From the IMG/VR virus record IMGVR_UViG_3300042390_001180, positions 1-20,757 of that record: 20,757 nucleotides of DNA; one strand, given 5' to 3'. Source of the DNA: a virus. The position numbers and the translations under genes are program-made. Shown here piece by piece: positions 13,332 to 20,220 of the stretch (positions are counted from its first letter, which is position 1; each line of letters begins with the position of its first letter). The notes below the pieces were generated by a model that did no database searches, was not told the origin of the DNA, and saw nothing but the letters and a program-made list of their open reading frames with translations.

Positions 13332-13839
13332 TCGGCATCGGATCCATTTCGTTCAATGGCTTTTTGATGCCATTGCATCAGTTCTGTAAGTGACATGTCT
13401 TCATAGGCTTGCGGTGACCAGTGGAACACCACCGCAATATTGGCCATTGCATCTTCTACTGTGGGCGTGATAGTTCCGCACGTACTGATTTCGGTTGCAA
13501 AAAATAAATCACCGCTGCACCGAGCTGCACAATGTCTGCCGGTTCAACGACACCGCTGTTGAGCATGGTTTGTGAAATGGTCGGTGTGGTACAGAGTGGC
13601 AAAATGGTACAGATAGAATTGATGTCACCATTGAGAATGTCTGCAATACGAATTTTACGCAGCGCAGGAACAGAAGGTTTACGTACTTCAATTTGCGTAT
13701 AGGTTGTTTGACCAATTTTGATGTGCTCATCTAAATCAATAATTTGTACGTCAGGATTTTCAGACAGCAATTTCTGATTTTCGATTTGGTCAGGTGTAAG
13801 TTCTGCTGCTACATTTTTCTCTGGGTTTTGAGTATTCAT
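13328..13839 (-). CDS. Frameshift product gpE+E' (tail assembly chaperone, about 170 aa)
   Basis: Read in zero frame from 13839 to 13498, then -1 with base 13498 read again, through to TGA at 13330-13328. That gives 114 + 56 residues. The slippery heptamer T TTT TTG lies at 13504-13498 and is the one I recall for P2 E/E'. The added segment begins ATEISTCG and contains NIAVVFHWSPQAYEDMSLTE, then WHQKAIERNG, which resembles P2 E' and has no start codon of its own near the junction. In P2 and lambda (G/GT) the longer product coats the tape measure while the tube is built. The stop overlaps the T start. Confidence 0.85.
13456..13839 (-). CDS. E: P2 gpE-like tail assembly protein (127 aa)
   Basis: This zero-frame product starts at ATG 13839 with AGGAAT 8 nt upstream. 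It contains the DEHIKIGQTTYTQIEVRKP and PALRKIRIADILNGD segments of the gpE family, followed by a hydrophobic C-terminus (VQLGAAVIYFLQP). After the slippery TTT TTG it continues 13 codons to TAG. Most ribosomes should make this short form and a minority the E+E' fusion. It follows FII after an 85-bp gap containing a terminator-like hairpin, so its dose may be set lower than that of the tube protein. Confidence 0.9.
   Translation of the reverse strand: MNTQNPEKNVAAELTPDQIENQKLLSENPDVQIIDLDEHIKIGQTTYTQIEVRKPSVPALRKIRIADILNGDINSICTILPLCTTPTISQTMLNSGVVEPADIVQLGAAVIYFLQPKSVRAELSRPQ
13498..13504 (-). promoter_or_regulatory. -1 ribosomal frameshift site (T TTT TTG)
   Basis: The heptamer is in the correct phase: TAT TTT TTG in the E frame becomes TTT TTT G after slipping back one base. 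The downstream -1 frame stays open for 56 codons to a stop overlapping gene T. This is the position and heptamer type expected for P2-like tail genes. Confidence 0.85.
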
Positions 13840-13881
13840 GTGAATAATTCCTAAAAATGATTGTTAAAAGACGAAAATAAT

Positions 13882-13915
13882 AAAAAACCTTCTGCGGCTC
13901 TAAAGCTACAGAAGG
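13882..13915 (-). terminator. Intrinsic terminator or attenuator between FII and E
   Basis: On the minus strand CCUUCUG (13915-13909) pairs with CAGAAGG (13894-13888), with further inner GC pairing, and is followed by UUUUUU (13887-13882). It lies just after the FII stop. No promoter is evident before E, so partial readthrough would set a high FII to low E ratio. Confidence 0.75.
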
Positions 13916-13924
13916 GTAGGAAAA

Positions 13925-14440
13925 TTAATGACCAATGTTTGCCCGGTGTTTTTCATTCAGATCCACACCGTTGACCATTTCAATCATGTTTGGAATATCA
14001 ATTTCGACTTTAACGACGTTATTGATACTGAGTTTGTAATATGACCAAATAGTTTTAACTGAGGTTTCAGTGTCATCCCCTGCTTTCTGATTACCGAAAT
14101 CAATTTCTTCATGACGACCACGAACCACGATTTCGACTGCTGTTGTTTCGCCTGTGTCATCACGCTGATATGAACCGGCAAAACGCAGCATGTTTGCGCT
14201 GACTGTTTGTGCACCCCATTGTTCGATGATTAATTCATCAATACCACCCAGTTTCCAATTGAACTCGGTAATGTCATCGCCTAGACCCAGGTCAATTTTG
14301 ACGTTGCCGTTCATGCCACCACCACGCCAGTCTTCAAACTTACGAACCAGCTTAGGAATAGTGATTTCACCGGTTTGGCCAAGGTAAGAATTACCTTCGT
14401 TAAACAGATCCGCCATTTTTAATTTTTTTGGTAAAGCCAT
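13925..14440 (-). CDS. FII: Major tail tube protein gpFII (171 aa)
   Basis: MALPKKLKMADLFNEGNSYLGQ, then TIPKLVRKFEDWRGGGMNG and later QRDDTGETTAVEIVVRGRHEEIDFG are typical of the P2 FII tube family, and the length (171) equals the family norm. Hexamers of this protein stack to make the inner tube through which DNA passes. The TVSANMLRFAGSYQ segment is the central strand region. It follows the sheath gene by 15 bp, with AAGGA before its ATG, and precedes a terminator hairpin, as expected for a highly expressed structural gene. Confidence 0.95.
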   Translation of the reverse strand: MALPKKLKMADLFNEGNSYLGQTGEITIPKLVRKFEDWRGGGMNGNVKIDLGLGDDITEFNWKLGGIDELIIEQWGAQTVSANMLRFAGSYQRDDTGETTAVEIVVRGRHEEIDFGNQKAGDDTETSVKTIWSYYKLSINNVVKVEIDIPNMIEMVNGVDLNEKHRANIGH

Positions 14441-14455
14441 CGCTCATATTCCTTC

Positions 14456-15628
14456 TTATGCATTCATACGAGACGCGAAGTCTGCTAAGTATTTATCTGT
14501 AATGCGCTGACGAAGGGTCAAATCTTCGAGTGGCGGTACAGGTGTGTAGTCGTAATCTAGGATCAATTGACCATTTTTAAGTTGTTCTTTGCTGTTCGAA
14601 TTCGGATCAAACCAACACGATGCATCAATAATGTAACCAGCCGTTTTTAAATCACGGAATTTGGCATTGATCCCTTCCACGATGTCACGTGCCAAGCTTG
14701 GATGAAGTGGTTTGTCCACAGCCCACATATGCCCTTCAGCCATAGTGTCGGCAATGATTTGTGCAGTACGGGTGTAGTTTTCAAACTGGAATAGCGGGTC
14801 TGCAGAACAGGTACGTGAACCCCAAAAACGAAAGCCATCACGCTGGATCAGCGTTGTGATTTCATTTGAGTTGAGATAACCAGCATCGGTATCCATGCTT
14901 TGAAGCTGCCAATAGATATCTTTTGAAATACCAGTCACGCCATTCACAGGTACGTTGGACAAGGTTTTATGCCAGCCAGTGTCGTTGTCGATTTTTGCAC
15001 GTAGACCCAGCGCTCGAGCGGTTGCTTCAAACGTGGTGGTGCTTGATGAAACCGTGTCCCAGCCAAGGAAGTCTGGCCAGATCATCATGGTTTCACGCGA
15101 ACCGATTGAGTCGCGATATGCAGCTGCTTCTTCTTTGGTTGCACAGCCATGTGCTGACACATAAACAAATGCACGAAGTTTTTCTGCAATACCACCAAAT
15201 GCAGATGTGACTGCTGCAGTATCAAGCCCTGGTGCACCTAAAATGCGTGGTTTCACTTTGAGGTTCTGTTCGGCAGTGAGCAAAGCTTTCATGCCTGTGT
15301 ATTTGCCGTTGACTTGGCCACCAATGACTGCAGTGGTTTGCTCTGCTTCATCAGTTTTTTGTTCTACGCGTACAACAACAATGACAGCATTGGTCTGGTC
15401 TGCAATGGCTTGTAATGAACGTGCCAGCGTACCTTTGGTCCCTGCTTTTTCGATTGAGCCTTGTACATTGGTTAAAAGTACTGCGGTGTCTAATGGGAAT
15501 AGCAGCGGATCTGCATCTTCTGCAGTTGCTAATAAGCCAATAACAGCGGTGGAAACGGTTCGAATGGGTCGTGTGCCTTCATTGAGTTCGTAAACCCGGA
15601 CACCGTGATGATATGAATCTGTAGCCAT
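14456..15628 (-). CDS. FI: Major tail sheath protein gpFI (390 aa)
   Basis: The protein opens MATDSYHHGVRVYELNEGTR and carries PIRTVSTAVIGLLATAED, the motif with which P2-type sheath proteins begin; length 390 matches P2 FI (396). The central part (about 130-330) includes ILGAPGLDTAAVTSAF and YVSAHGCATKEEAAAYRDS. The C-terminus (LEDLTLRQRITDKYLADF) is the conserved region that links sheath subunits in contraction. It is the first gene of a new transcription unit: the 108-bp gap upstream holds a palindrome and a hairpin whose 3' arm contains its Shine-Dalgarno sequence, AGG 8 nt before ATG. Confidence 0.95.
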   Translation of the reverse strand: MATDSYHHGVRVYELNEGTRPIRTVSTAVIGLLATAEDADPLLFPLDTAVLLTNVQGSIEKAGTKGTLARSLQAIADQTNAVIVVVRVEQKTDEAEQTTAVIGGQVNGKYTGMKALLTAEQNLKVKPRILGAPGLDTAAVTSAFGGIAEKLRAFVYVSAHGCATKEEAAAYRDSIGSRETMMIWPDFLGWDTVSSSTTTFEATARALGLRAKIDNDTGWHKTLSNVPVNGVTGISKDIYWQLQSMDTDAGYLNSNEITTLIQRDGFRFWGSRTCSADPLFQFENYTRTAQIIADTMAEGHMWAVDKPLHPSLARDIVEGINAKFRDLKTAGYIIDASCWFDPNSNSKEQLKNGQLILDYDYTPVPPLEDLTLRQRITDKYLADFASRMNA

Positions 15629-15634
15629 AAAATT

Positions 15635-15672
15635 AGCCTGTGATCTGTTGTTTTATATTCAGATCACAGGCT
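15635..15672 (-). promoter_or_regulatory. 13-bp perfect hairpin covering the FI ribosome site
   Basis: AGCCTGTGATCTG (15635-15647) and CAGATCACAGGCT (15660-15672) are exact inverted copies with a 12-nt loop. On the minus strand the 3' arm ends 6 nt before the FI ATG and includes the AGG ribosome site. AATTTT follows, so it could instead act as a weak terminator for the upstream fibre genes. Confidence 0.7.
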
Positions 15673-15706
15673 TACAAAATGGCTTTTCAATTGCGATTGG
15701 ATGAGC

Positions 15707-15727
15707 TTGTATATGGGTTATATACAA
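15707..15727 (-). promoter_or_regulatory. Candidate Ogr-binding palindrome of the FI late promoter
   Basis: TTGTATAT (15707-15714) and ATATACAA (15720-15727) are perfect inverted halves. They resemble the TGT-N12-ACA dyad, centred near -55, that I recall for P2 late promoters; here the gap is 13. A TTGTAA at 15677-15672 could be the -10, placing the start near 15665 and the palindrome about 52-55 bp upstream. Confidence 0.5.
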
Positions 15728-15736
15728 ATGGGAAGA

Positions 15737-16018
15737 TTATTTTTCTATAAGCTTAAGTACATCTGGATTTTGTGCCAAAAACTCTGCCAGTTTTTCTTCT
15801 GGTGAAGTTGCCTGCTGAACCTGAGGCTTTTGGATAAGTTCCCATTTAAATCCATTCCAACGTGGCCATTTGTCCTCTGGCCACGTTTCAGGCGGTGCCA
15901 GTTCAACACAGCCTGCTGGAATAAGAAATGTACCGGGTTCAAGCGGAGATTCGTCTGCAAAATTTTCACCGACAAAAAGACCTGAATAATTGGTTTGATA
16001 GACCGATTTTTGATTCAT
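15737..16018 (-). CDS. Small tail-fibre-associated protein (93-94 aa)
   Basis: Two adjacent ATGs (16021 and 16018) follow AAGGA; the second has the better spacing. The sequence contains PLEPGTFLIPAGCVELAPPE and WPEDKWPRWNGFKWELI, the Trp-rich pattern of short proteins encoded after tail-fibre genes in many gammaproteobacterial phages and at the start of fibre assembly chaperones. The C-terminal 25 residues are a predicted helix (EEKLAEFLAQNPDVLKLIE). It lies 8 bp after the H-like fibre, in the place of P2 gene G. A fibre folding or attachment function is inferred from that position; it is too short to be a full Tfa/gpG protein. Confidence 0.75.
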   Translation of the reverse strand: MNQKSVYQTNYSGLFVGENFADESPLEPGTFLIPAGCVELAPPETWPEDKWPRWNGFKWELIQKPQVQQATSPEEKLAEFLAQNPDVLKLIEK

Positions 16019-16028
16019 CATTTATTCC

Positions 16029-17375
16029 TTAATATCGGATGCAGGCTAATAATGCTAGGTTACGAGGACGAGTTTCTACTCCACCAATATTTAAAATCTG
16101 TTTACTTCCTTCTGATGCTCCTGCTGCTCCTTGATTTGCTGTAGTCACTGCATTGTTAGTATTTGTATTAACAACAGAGTTGCCATCACCACCCATTTTA
16201 ATAATGTGATTGTGGCTTTTTAGTTCATCAGCTTGCCAACTACCTACAGCACGCCCAGGATCAATACCACGACCATCATCAACATATCGCGGAAATTCAC
16301 TACGGGCTTCTGGTACGTTAAATGTATAAACGCCATCGCCATTGCCATAAGTAGTACCAATTGCAGCAAATAGATCTGCATAGGCAGTACGTGATACGGC
16401 TGCACCATTACATTTTAATAAACGGTAACCAGTAGGGATAATTGGTGAAGCAAGTGACACAACTGTACCTGGTGGACAGTCATTAAACTTAGCTTGATCA
16501 GCACTCATCACGCCTAAGTTTTGTCGTGCCAAAGGCTTATCCAACAGGTCTGAAAGATTATTTTTTTGAGCAAGTGGATAAGGCGCAGCGCCTAATGGTT
16601 CATTTTGAACAATCAGGATTTTTGCATCCGGATAAGCTTTGCCCAATGTAATTCGTGTATCTGATATTGCCAGCCAACCATCGGCACCCACTTTATTGGT
16701 AATTCGGTCGCCATTGATGTAGACCGCTGCACCATGGGTGGTGGTTTCACTTAGATCTACAATCAGTTGATCAGCCACCAGTGACTGTTCTTCTTCAATG
16801 GTATTTACAAAGACTTCTGCCGATCCGGCATCTGCCCATTCCGTGTCACCATCTGTATTGGTTTTTTTCTTCAATACTTGACCAATGGTACCGCCAGGAA
16901 ACATATTGGCTGGTGTGAGTGTATTCAGGATCCATTGATGGGTGGCAATGATCACATTTGGATCAAAATTCAGTTCAAGGACTTCAGGGTTTGAAATCAC
17001 GAACGGAATTCGATAAACCGAATCTTGTGTGACTCCTTCTGCAAGCGTGGGTTTATATACTTCTGGTGTATTACCCACAAGAATCATGTTGCCATTACGA
17101 TCAAACAGTGCAATTTCACGAACCACGAAGCCTTCAACGGTCACTGGAATAATCATTTCAGCAGTGTATTTATTTTCGTTCTCAGGATCTTGATAAATCC
17201 GGTTGACCGTTGCACGATATTTTTCACGCACCAATTGAGTCATCGACTCAATTGGTCCAATGGAGTTGCCACCGCCATCACCCACGGCAAAGTTGGTGAT
17301 TTCGATGGTACGTTGCTGGCTGACGGCTTGAGAGACTAAAGCTAAGCCTAAGGCTGTATAGATGGTTTTGTACAT
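16029..17375 (-). CDS. H: P2 gpH-like tail fibre with collar domain (448 aa)
   Basis: The start is ATG 17375, with GGAA 8 nt upstream; an in-frame TTG at 17390 has less support. Residues about 1-150 are the conserved attachment domain of P2-type fibres (FAVGDGGGNSIGP, YRATVNRIYQDPEN, VEGFVVREIALFDRNGNMI). The middle (about 185-280) is a linker with strand repeats. CPPGTVVSLASPIIPTGY at about 305 begins a phage tail collar domain, continuing through RSEFPRYVDDGRGIDPGRAVG. A Gly/Asn-rich tip with histidines (LKSHNHIIKM) and an RPRNLALLACIRY ending follow. The tip is likely to bind the host receptor. It is the second of two fibre genes, after the SGNH protein. Confidence 0.9.
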   Translation of the reverse strand: MYKTIYTALGLALVSQAVSQQRTIEITNFAVGDGGGNSIGPIESMTQLVREKYRATVNRIYQDPENENKYTAEMIIPVTVEGFVVREIALFDRNGNMILVGNTPEVYKPTLAEGVTQDSVYRIPFVISNPEVLELNFDPNVIIATHQWILNTLTPANMFPGGTIGQVLKKKTNTDGDTEWADAGSAEVFVNTIEEEQSLVADQLIVDLSETTTHGAAVYINGDRITNKVGADGWLAISDTRITLGKAYPDAKILIVQNEPLGAAPYPLAQKNNLSDLLDKPLARQNLGVMSADQAKFNDCPPGTVVSLASPIIPTGYRLLKCNGAAVSRTAYADLFAAIGTTYGNGDGVYTFNVPEARSEFPRYVDDGRGIDPGRAVGSWQADELKSHNHIIKMGGDGNSVVNTNTNNAVTTANQGAAGASEGSKQILNIGGVETRPRNLALLACIRY

Positions 17376-17410
17376 AGATGATTTCCACAATATTTATAAT
17401 TTATTTTTAC

Positions 17411-17438
17411 TGATCAAATTATGAATCAGGGTTGATCA
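17411..17438. repeat. Short inverted repeat between the two fibre genes
   Basis: TGATCAA (17411-17417) and TTGATCA (17432-17438) are perfect inverted halves with a 14-nt spacer. They lie in an 80-bp AT-rich gap between the SGNH fibre and the H-like fibre. No T-tract follows on either strand, so an operator or RNA-stability element is likelier than a terminator. Each half contains GATC. Confidence 0.4.
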
Positions 17439-17455
17439 CTATTTATTGTGTTATT

Positions 17456-19621
17456 TCACGTGACATATATACCCCCCTGCATTTCTAAGCACTCGTATAC
17501 TTTTTTATAAATCAAATCACAAAAAGCCGCATTTGGATGCAAACCATCGGCCGTGAGTGACGGTGGGCATTTCCCTTGAGCTTTTGCTGCTGTATCCGCA
17601 GATGTTGGAGTAATACCCGCATCACTCAATGCGTTAGTTGTTACATACTTGCGCATATTAATGTAGTGACTGCCAAACTCCTTCAGCATTCTTTCTTCCA
17701 TTGCTTCAAGCTGAGCAACGCTCATACCGCTAATACCAGTACCACCATAGACGCCAATGACTACATAACGACTTACGCCCTGATACTGAATATTTCGTTT
17801 CAGCACATTGATATATGCATCAACATCCATTACACCGCCTGTGAATGACTCGTTTGTCCCCATCCAGAAAACAGATGCAGTTGATTTGATATTTCTTGCG
17901 CCATTAGTATAAAACGGTGTATGTGCATAAATAGTGCGCGGGGCTACGGCATCAACATTCCGCTTTAGGAACCAGTCGTAGTTACCGTCACTGATCTTGT
18001 TAATTGAAAGCGTACACTCGATGCCGTCAACATAAACTGGGTTGATTGTTTTAATTTTTTCATAACGGCCAGTTTCACCTTGAATCAACAAATACACATT
18101 TTTTGTCAAATCATAAGACGACTTGAAGAAATTGTTGTATGAGTAGTTGACCATTGAACCAACTTGTACAGTTTCAGATGCTAAAGCAGGCAACACAAAA
18201 TCAACTGTATTAACAAACGGGATAGCGCCTGAACGTGCCGAAATTTGCCAAATACTGTCACCACCGATACCGCAATTCAGAACAGTCGCGCGTTTTCCAA
18301 TGCGCGTTTGCAATCTTTGTGCCCAAGTTACCCCATCTTCGGGCGCTGAACCCCAAGTAATTGAATCACCCCAAAGTGTAATGACATTTGGAAAACGGTT
18401 AGCGATAGAGGCCATATTTGGTGATCTTTTAACGACGGTTACATCGGTGCCTCTCTTAACTGAAATGTTCAGGTATTTAGCGCCCGGCGGAACGATGTAA
18501 GATACCGCGTACGATTTAGTTGAGTTCTCGGCTTGCTGCGTCAATGAGCCTGCAATTAACGACCCCATGCTTGTTGTTGTGTAGAATCCACAGTAACCAA
18601 TAGTTTTAGTTGAACTCGGACTTAGCGGCGCTGTGAATTGACCATCAATAAATATAAAGTCCCCCTCCAAAACGTCGTAGCGATGCAGCTCATAATCAGT
18701 ATTCACGTTAGCTGTGCCAACATAATTTAAATACTGACCATTTGTGACATAAGGAGAAAGTACAGCAGCCTTATTTTTAATGTCTGTTTCAATTACGCCA
18801 AGACGATTATTATTTGTGCCAATCTGCGGAAGTTGTGCATCAATATTATTTAAACGTGGTTCGAGTTCATAATATTCATACAGCGATAAACTATCTGTCG
18901 ATTTTTGCGAGACAATTAAATATTGGGCTTCTGCAACCGCTTCTATGTCTATGTCGATATTGTGCATCGTCGAGCCTTGCACTGTACTTGCTGAAGCTGT
19001 CACAAGTGTATCAATAAGGCGGTTTGCTTCGGATATTGACGAGGCTTTTGATTGCATGTAAAGCCCAAAAGTAGTCCACGCAGGGCTAGGTAAAGGCGGC
19101 GATGTAATCGTCCCAGTTAACCGATACTTTTTTCCCGCTGTGATTTTAAATTTTGTTTGTTGATACCCCGCCATTGCTCCGGTCCAACCGTCGCGCTGAA
19201 TATAATAATTAAGCGTTGGAGTGTCTTGTGTAATAGGTTTTATACTCTTACCTAGTTTGCTTTTAGTAAACCTATTTGATTTTTCAACAGGATCAAAACT
19301 ACTTTTACTTAAAACGGATCCACTCCAGCGGTTATTCCCGATTCCCCAAGTACCAGTACCAGTCGTATTTTCTTCGCCTATAACCACAGTACAGTTCAAA
19401 GGTAAAGTAGATTTTGCAGCGTTAAATTCAGCATAGGTATTAAACTCAAATACACCCTGCACGATTTCTGATTTACTGGCTTTTTGTTCCATCAAAAGTT
19501 CAGTACGTGCAACCAATGCTTTAGCCTGTTCATTCATGTTGCCATTTGGACCACCACGAGCAAGCTCTATTCCAATTTCCCTAACTTTTGGCCAACTCGG
19601 TTGTACTTCTAAATCTGCCAT
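17456..19621 (-). CDS. Tail fibre/spike with SGNH (GDSL) hydrolase domain (721 aa)
   Basis: I place the start at ATG 19621, which overlaps the gpI stop as TAATG and has GGAG 10 nt upstream; the longer frame to 19666 runs back inside gpI. Residues 1-100 look like an adapter (WPKVREIGIELARGGPNG, TELLMEQKASKSEIVQGVFEF). A beta-rich stem runs to about 410. The C-terminal domain holds all SGNH blocks: GDSITWG with Ser420, CGIGGDS with Gly451, GTNES with Asn590, and DGLHPN with Asp692 and His695. This enzyme class removes ester groups, typically O-acetyl, from glycans, so the phage probably modifies capsule or surface polysaccharide while binding. An inserted region (about 470-570) separates blocks II and III. 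Confidence 0.88.
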   Translation of the reverse strand: MADLEVQPSWPKVREIGIELARGGPNGNMNEQAKALVARTELLMEQKASKSEIVQGVFEFNTYAEFNAAKSTLPLNCTVVIGEENTTGTGTWGIGNNRWSGSVLSKSSFDPVEKSNRFTKSKLGKSIKPITQDTPTLNYYIQRDGWTGAMAGYQQTKFKITAGKKYRLTGTITSPPLPSPAWTTFGLYMQSKASSISEANRLIDTLVTASASTVQGSTMHNIDIDIEAVAEAQYLIVSQKSTDSLSLYEYYELEPRLNNIDAQLPQIGTNNNRLGVIETDIKNKAAVLSPYVTNGQYLNYVGTANVNTDYELHRYDVLEGDFIFIDGQFTAPLSPSSTKTIGYCGFYTTTSMGSLIAGSLTQQAENSTKSYAVSYIVPPGAKYLNISVKRGTDVTVVKRSPNMASIANRFPNVITLWGDSITWGSAPEDGVTWAQRLQTRIGKRATVLNCGIGGDSIWQISARSGAIPFVNTVDFVLPALASETVQVGSMVNYSYNNFFKSSYDLTKNVYLLIQGETGRYEKIKTINPVYVDGIECTLSINKISDGNYDWFLKRNVDAVAPRTIYAHTPFYTNGARNIKSTASVFWMGTNESFTGGVMDVDAYINVLKRNIQYQGVSRYVVIGVYGGTGISGMSVAQLEAMEERMLKEFGSHYINMRKYVTTNALSDAGITPTSADTAAKAQGKCPPSLTADGLHPNAAFCDLIYKKVYECLEMQGGIYVT

Positions 19622-20220
19622 TACATATCTACTCCATTCAATTTTTTTGTACCATCTAGCAACCACGTTCCATCTAGATAAAGACCACCCGCTGCCTGTG
19701 TGAACTCTGTGTCATGGCCAGCTTGAGTAATTGCATTCACTTGCAAATTCGATGGACTTTCCAGAACAACTGTGGTGTCAATAAGATGGGAACGTAAATT
19801 CTTATAAGCTCTAACGACCTTAAATAATTCTTTGTAATCGGTGACTGAGACATTGTCTTGGTTCGTTTGAATAAAAATTTTGAATGTATATGGCTTGCCG
19901 ACCGGCACCATGTTGAACCATTCCTGGACAATCACTGGAAAGCCCAAAGAGTTCAAAGCGACTTCAAGCGATTCGACTGTTCCTTTAATTGAATGGTTGT
20001 ACAGTGAGGTTTTAATCACTTGACGTTTTTGTATATCCGACCAGTTTTTATTCCATACATCGACAGAGCGTTCCCATGCCAACCACGGTAAAACTTCAAC
20101 TGGTGCAGTCAAAGGGTCATTGAAACTTCGTATATTGATTTCAACATTTGAAACACGTGCAAAGGCTGCTTCAAAGTTCATTTCAAATTTAGTGGAGTTT
20201 GGGGGTAAAAGCTTGTTCAT
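19621..20220 (-). CDS. I: P2 gpI-like baseplate assembly protein (199 aa)
   Basis: MNKLLPPNSTKFEMNFEAAF, FNDPLTAPVEVLPWLAWERS and VDVWNKNWSDIQKRQVIKTS are the hallmark sequence of the P2 gpI family, and the length is close to that of P2 (176 aa) with a longer tail. The protein belongs to the baseplate wedge to which fibres attach. The C-terminus has a repeated hydrophobic turn (GGLYLDGTWLLDGTKKL) often seen where gpI meets the fibre. ATG 20220 overlaps the J stop as ATGA, and the stop overlaps the SGNH fibre start, so J, I and the fibre form a coupled chain. Confidence 0.92.
   Translation of the reverse strand: MNKLLPPNSTKFEMNFEAAFARVSNVEINIRSFNDPLTAPVEVLPWLAWERSVDVWNKNWSDIQKRQVIKTSLYNHSIKGTVESLEVALNSLGFPVIVQEWFNMVPVGKPYTFKIFIQTNQDNVSVTDYKELFKVVRAYKNLRSHLIDTTVVLESPSNLQVNAITQAGHDTEFTQAAGGLYLDGTWLLDGTKKLNGVDM

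Noticed and set aside
14923-15593. Plus-strand ORFs opposite the sheath gene
   Set aside because: Shadows of FI; compositions rich in Cys, Arg and Ser typical of antisense frames.
17376-17390. TTG start adding five residues to the H-like fibre
   Set aside because: ATG 17375 has GGAA at good spacing and gives the usual gpH-type N-terminus.
17411-17438. Inverted repeat as an intrinsic terminator
   Set aside because: AT-rich stem and no T-tract on either strand; kept only as a repeat.
19622-19666. Longer N-terminus for the SGNH fibre
   Set aside because: It would overlap gpI in another frame, and ATG 19621 forms a TAATG junction with a GGAG site upstream.
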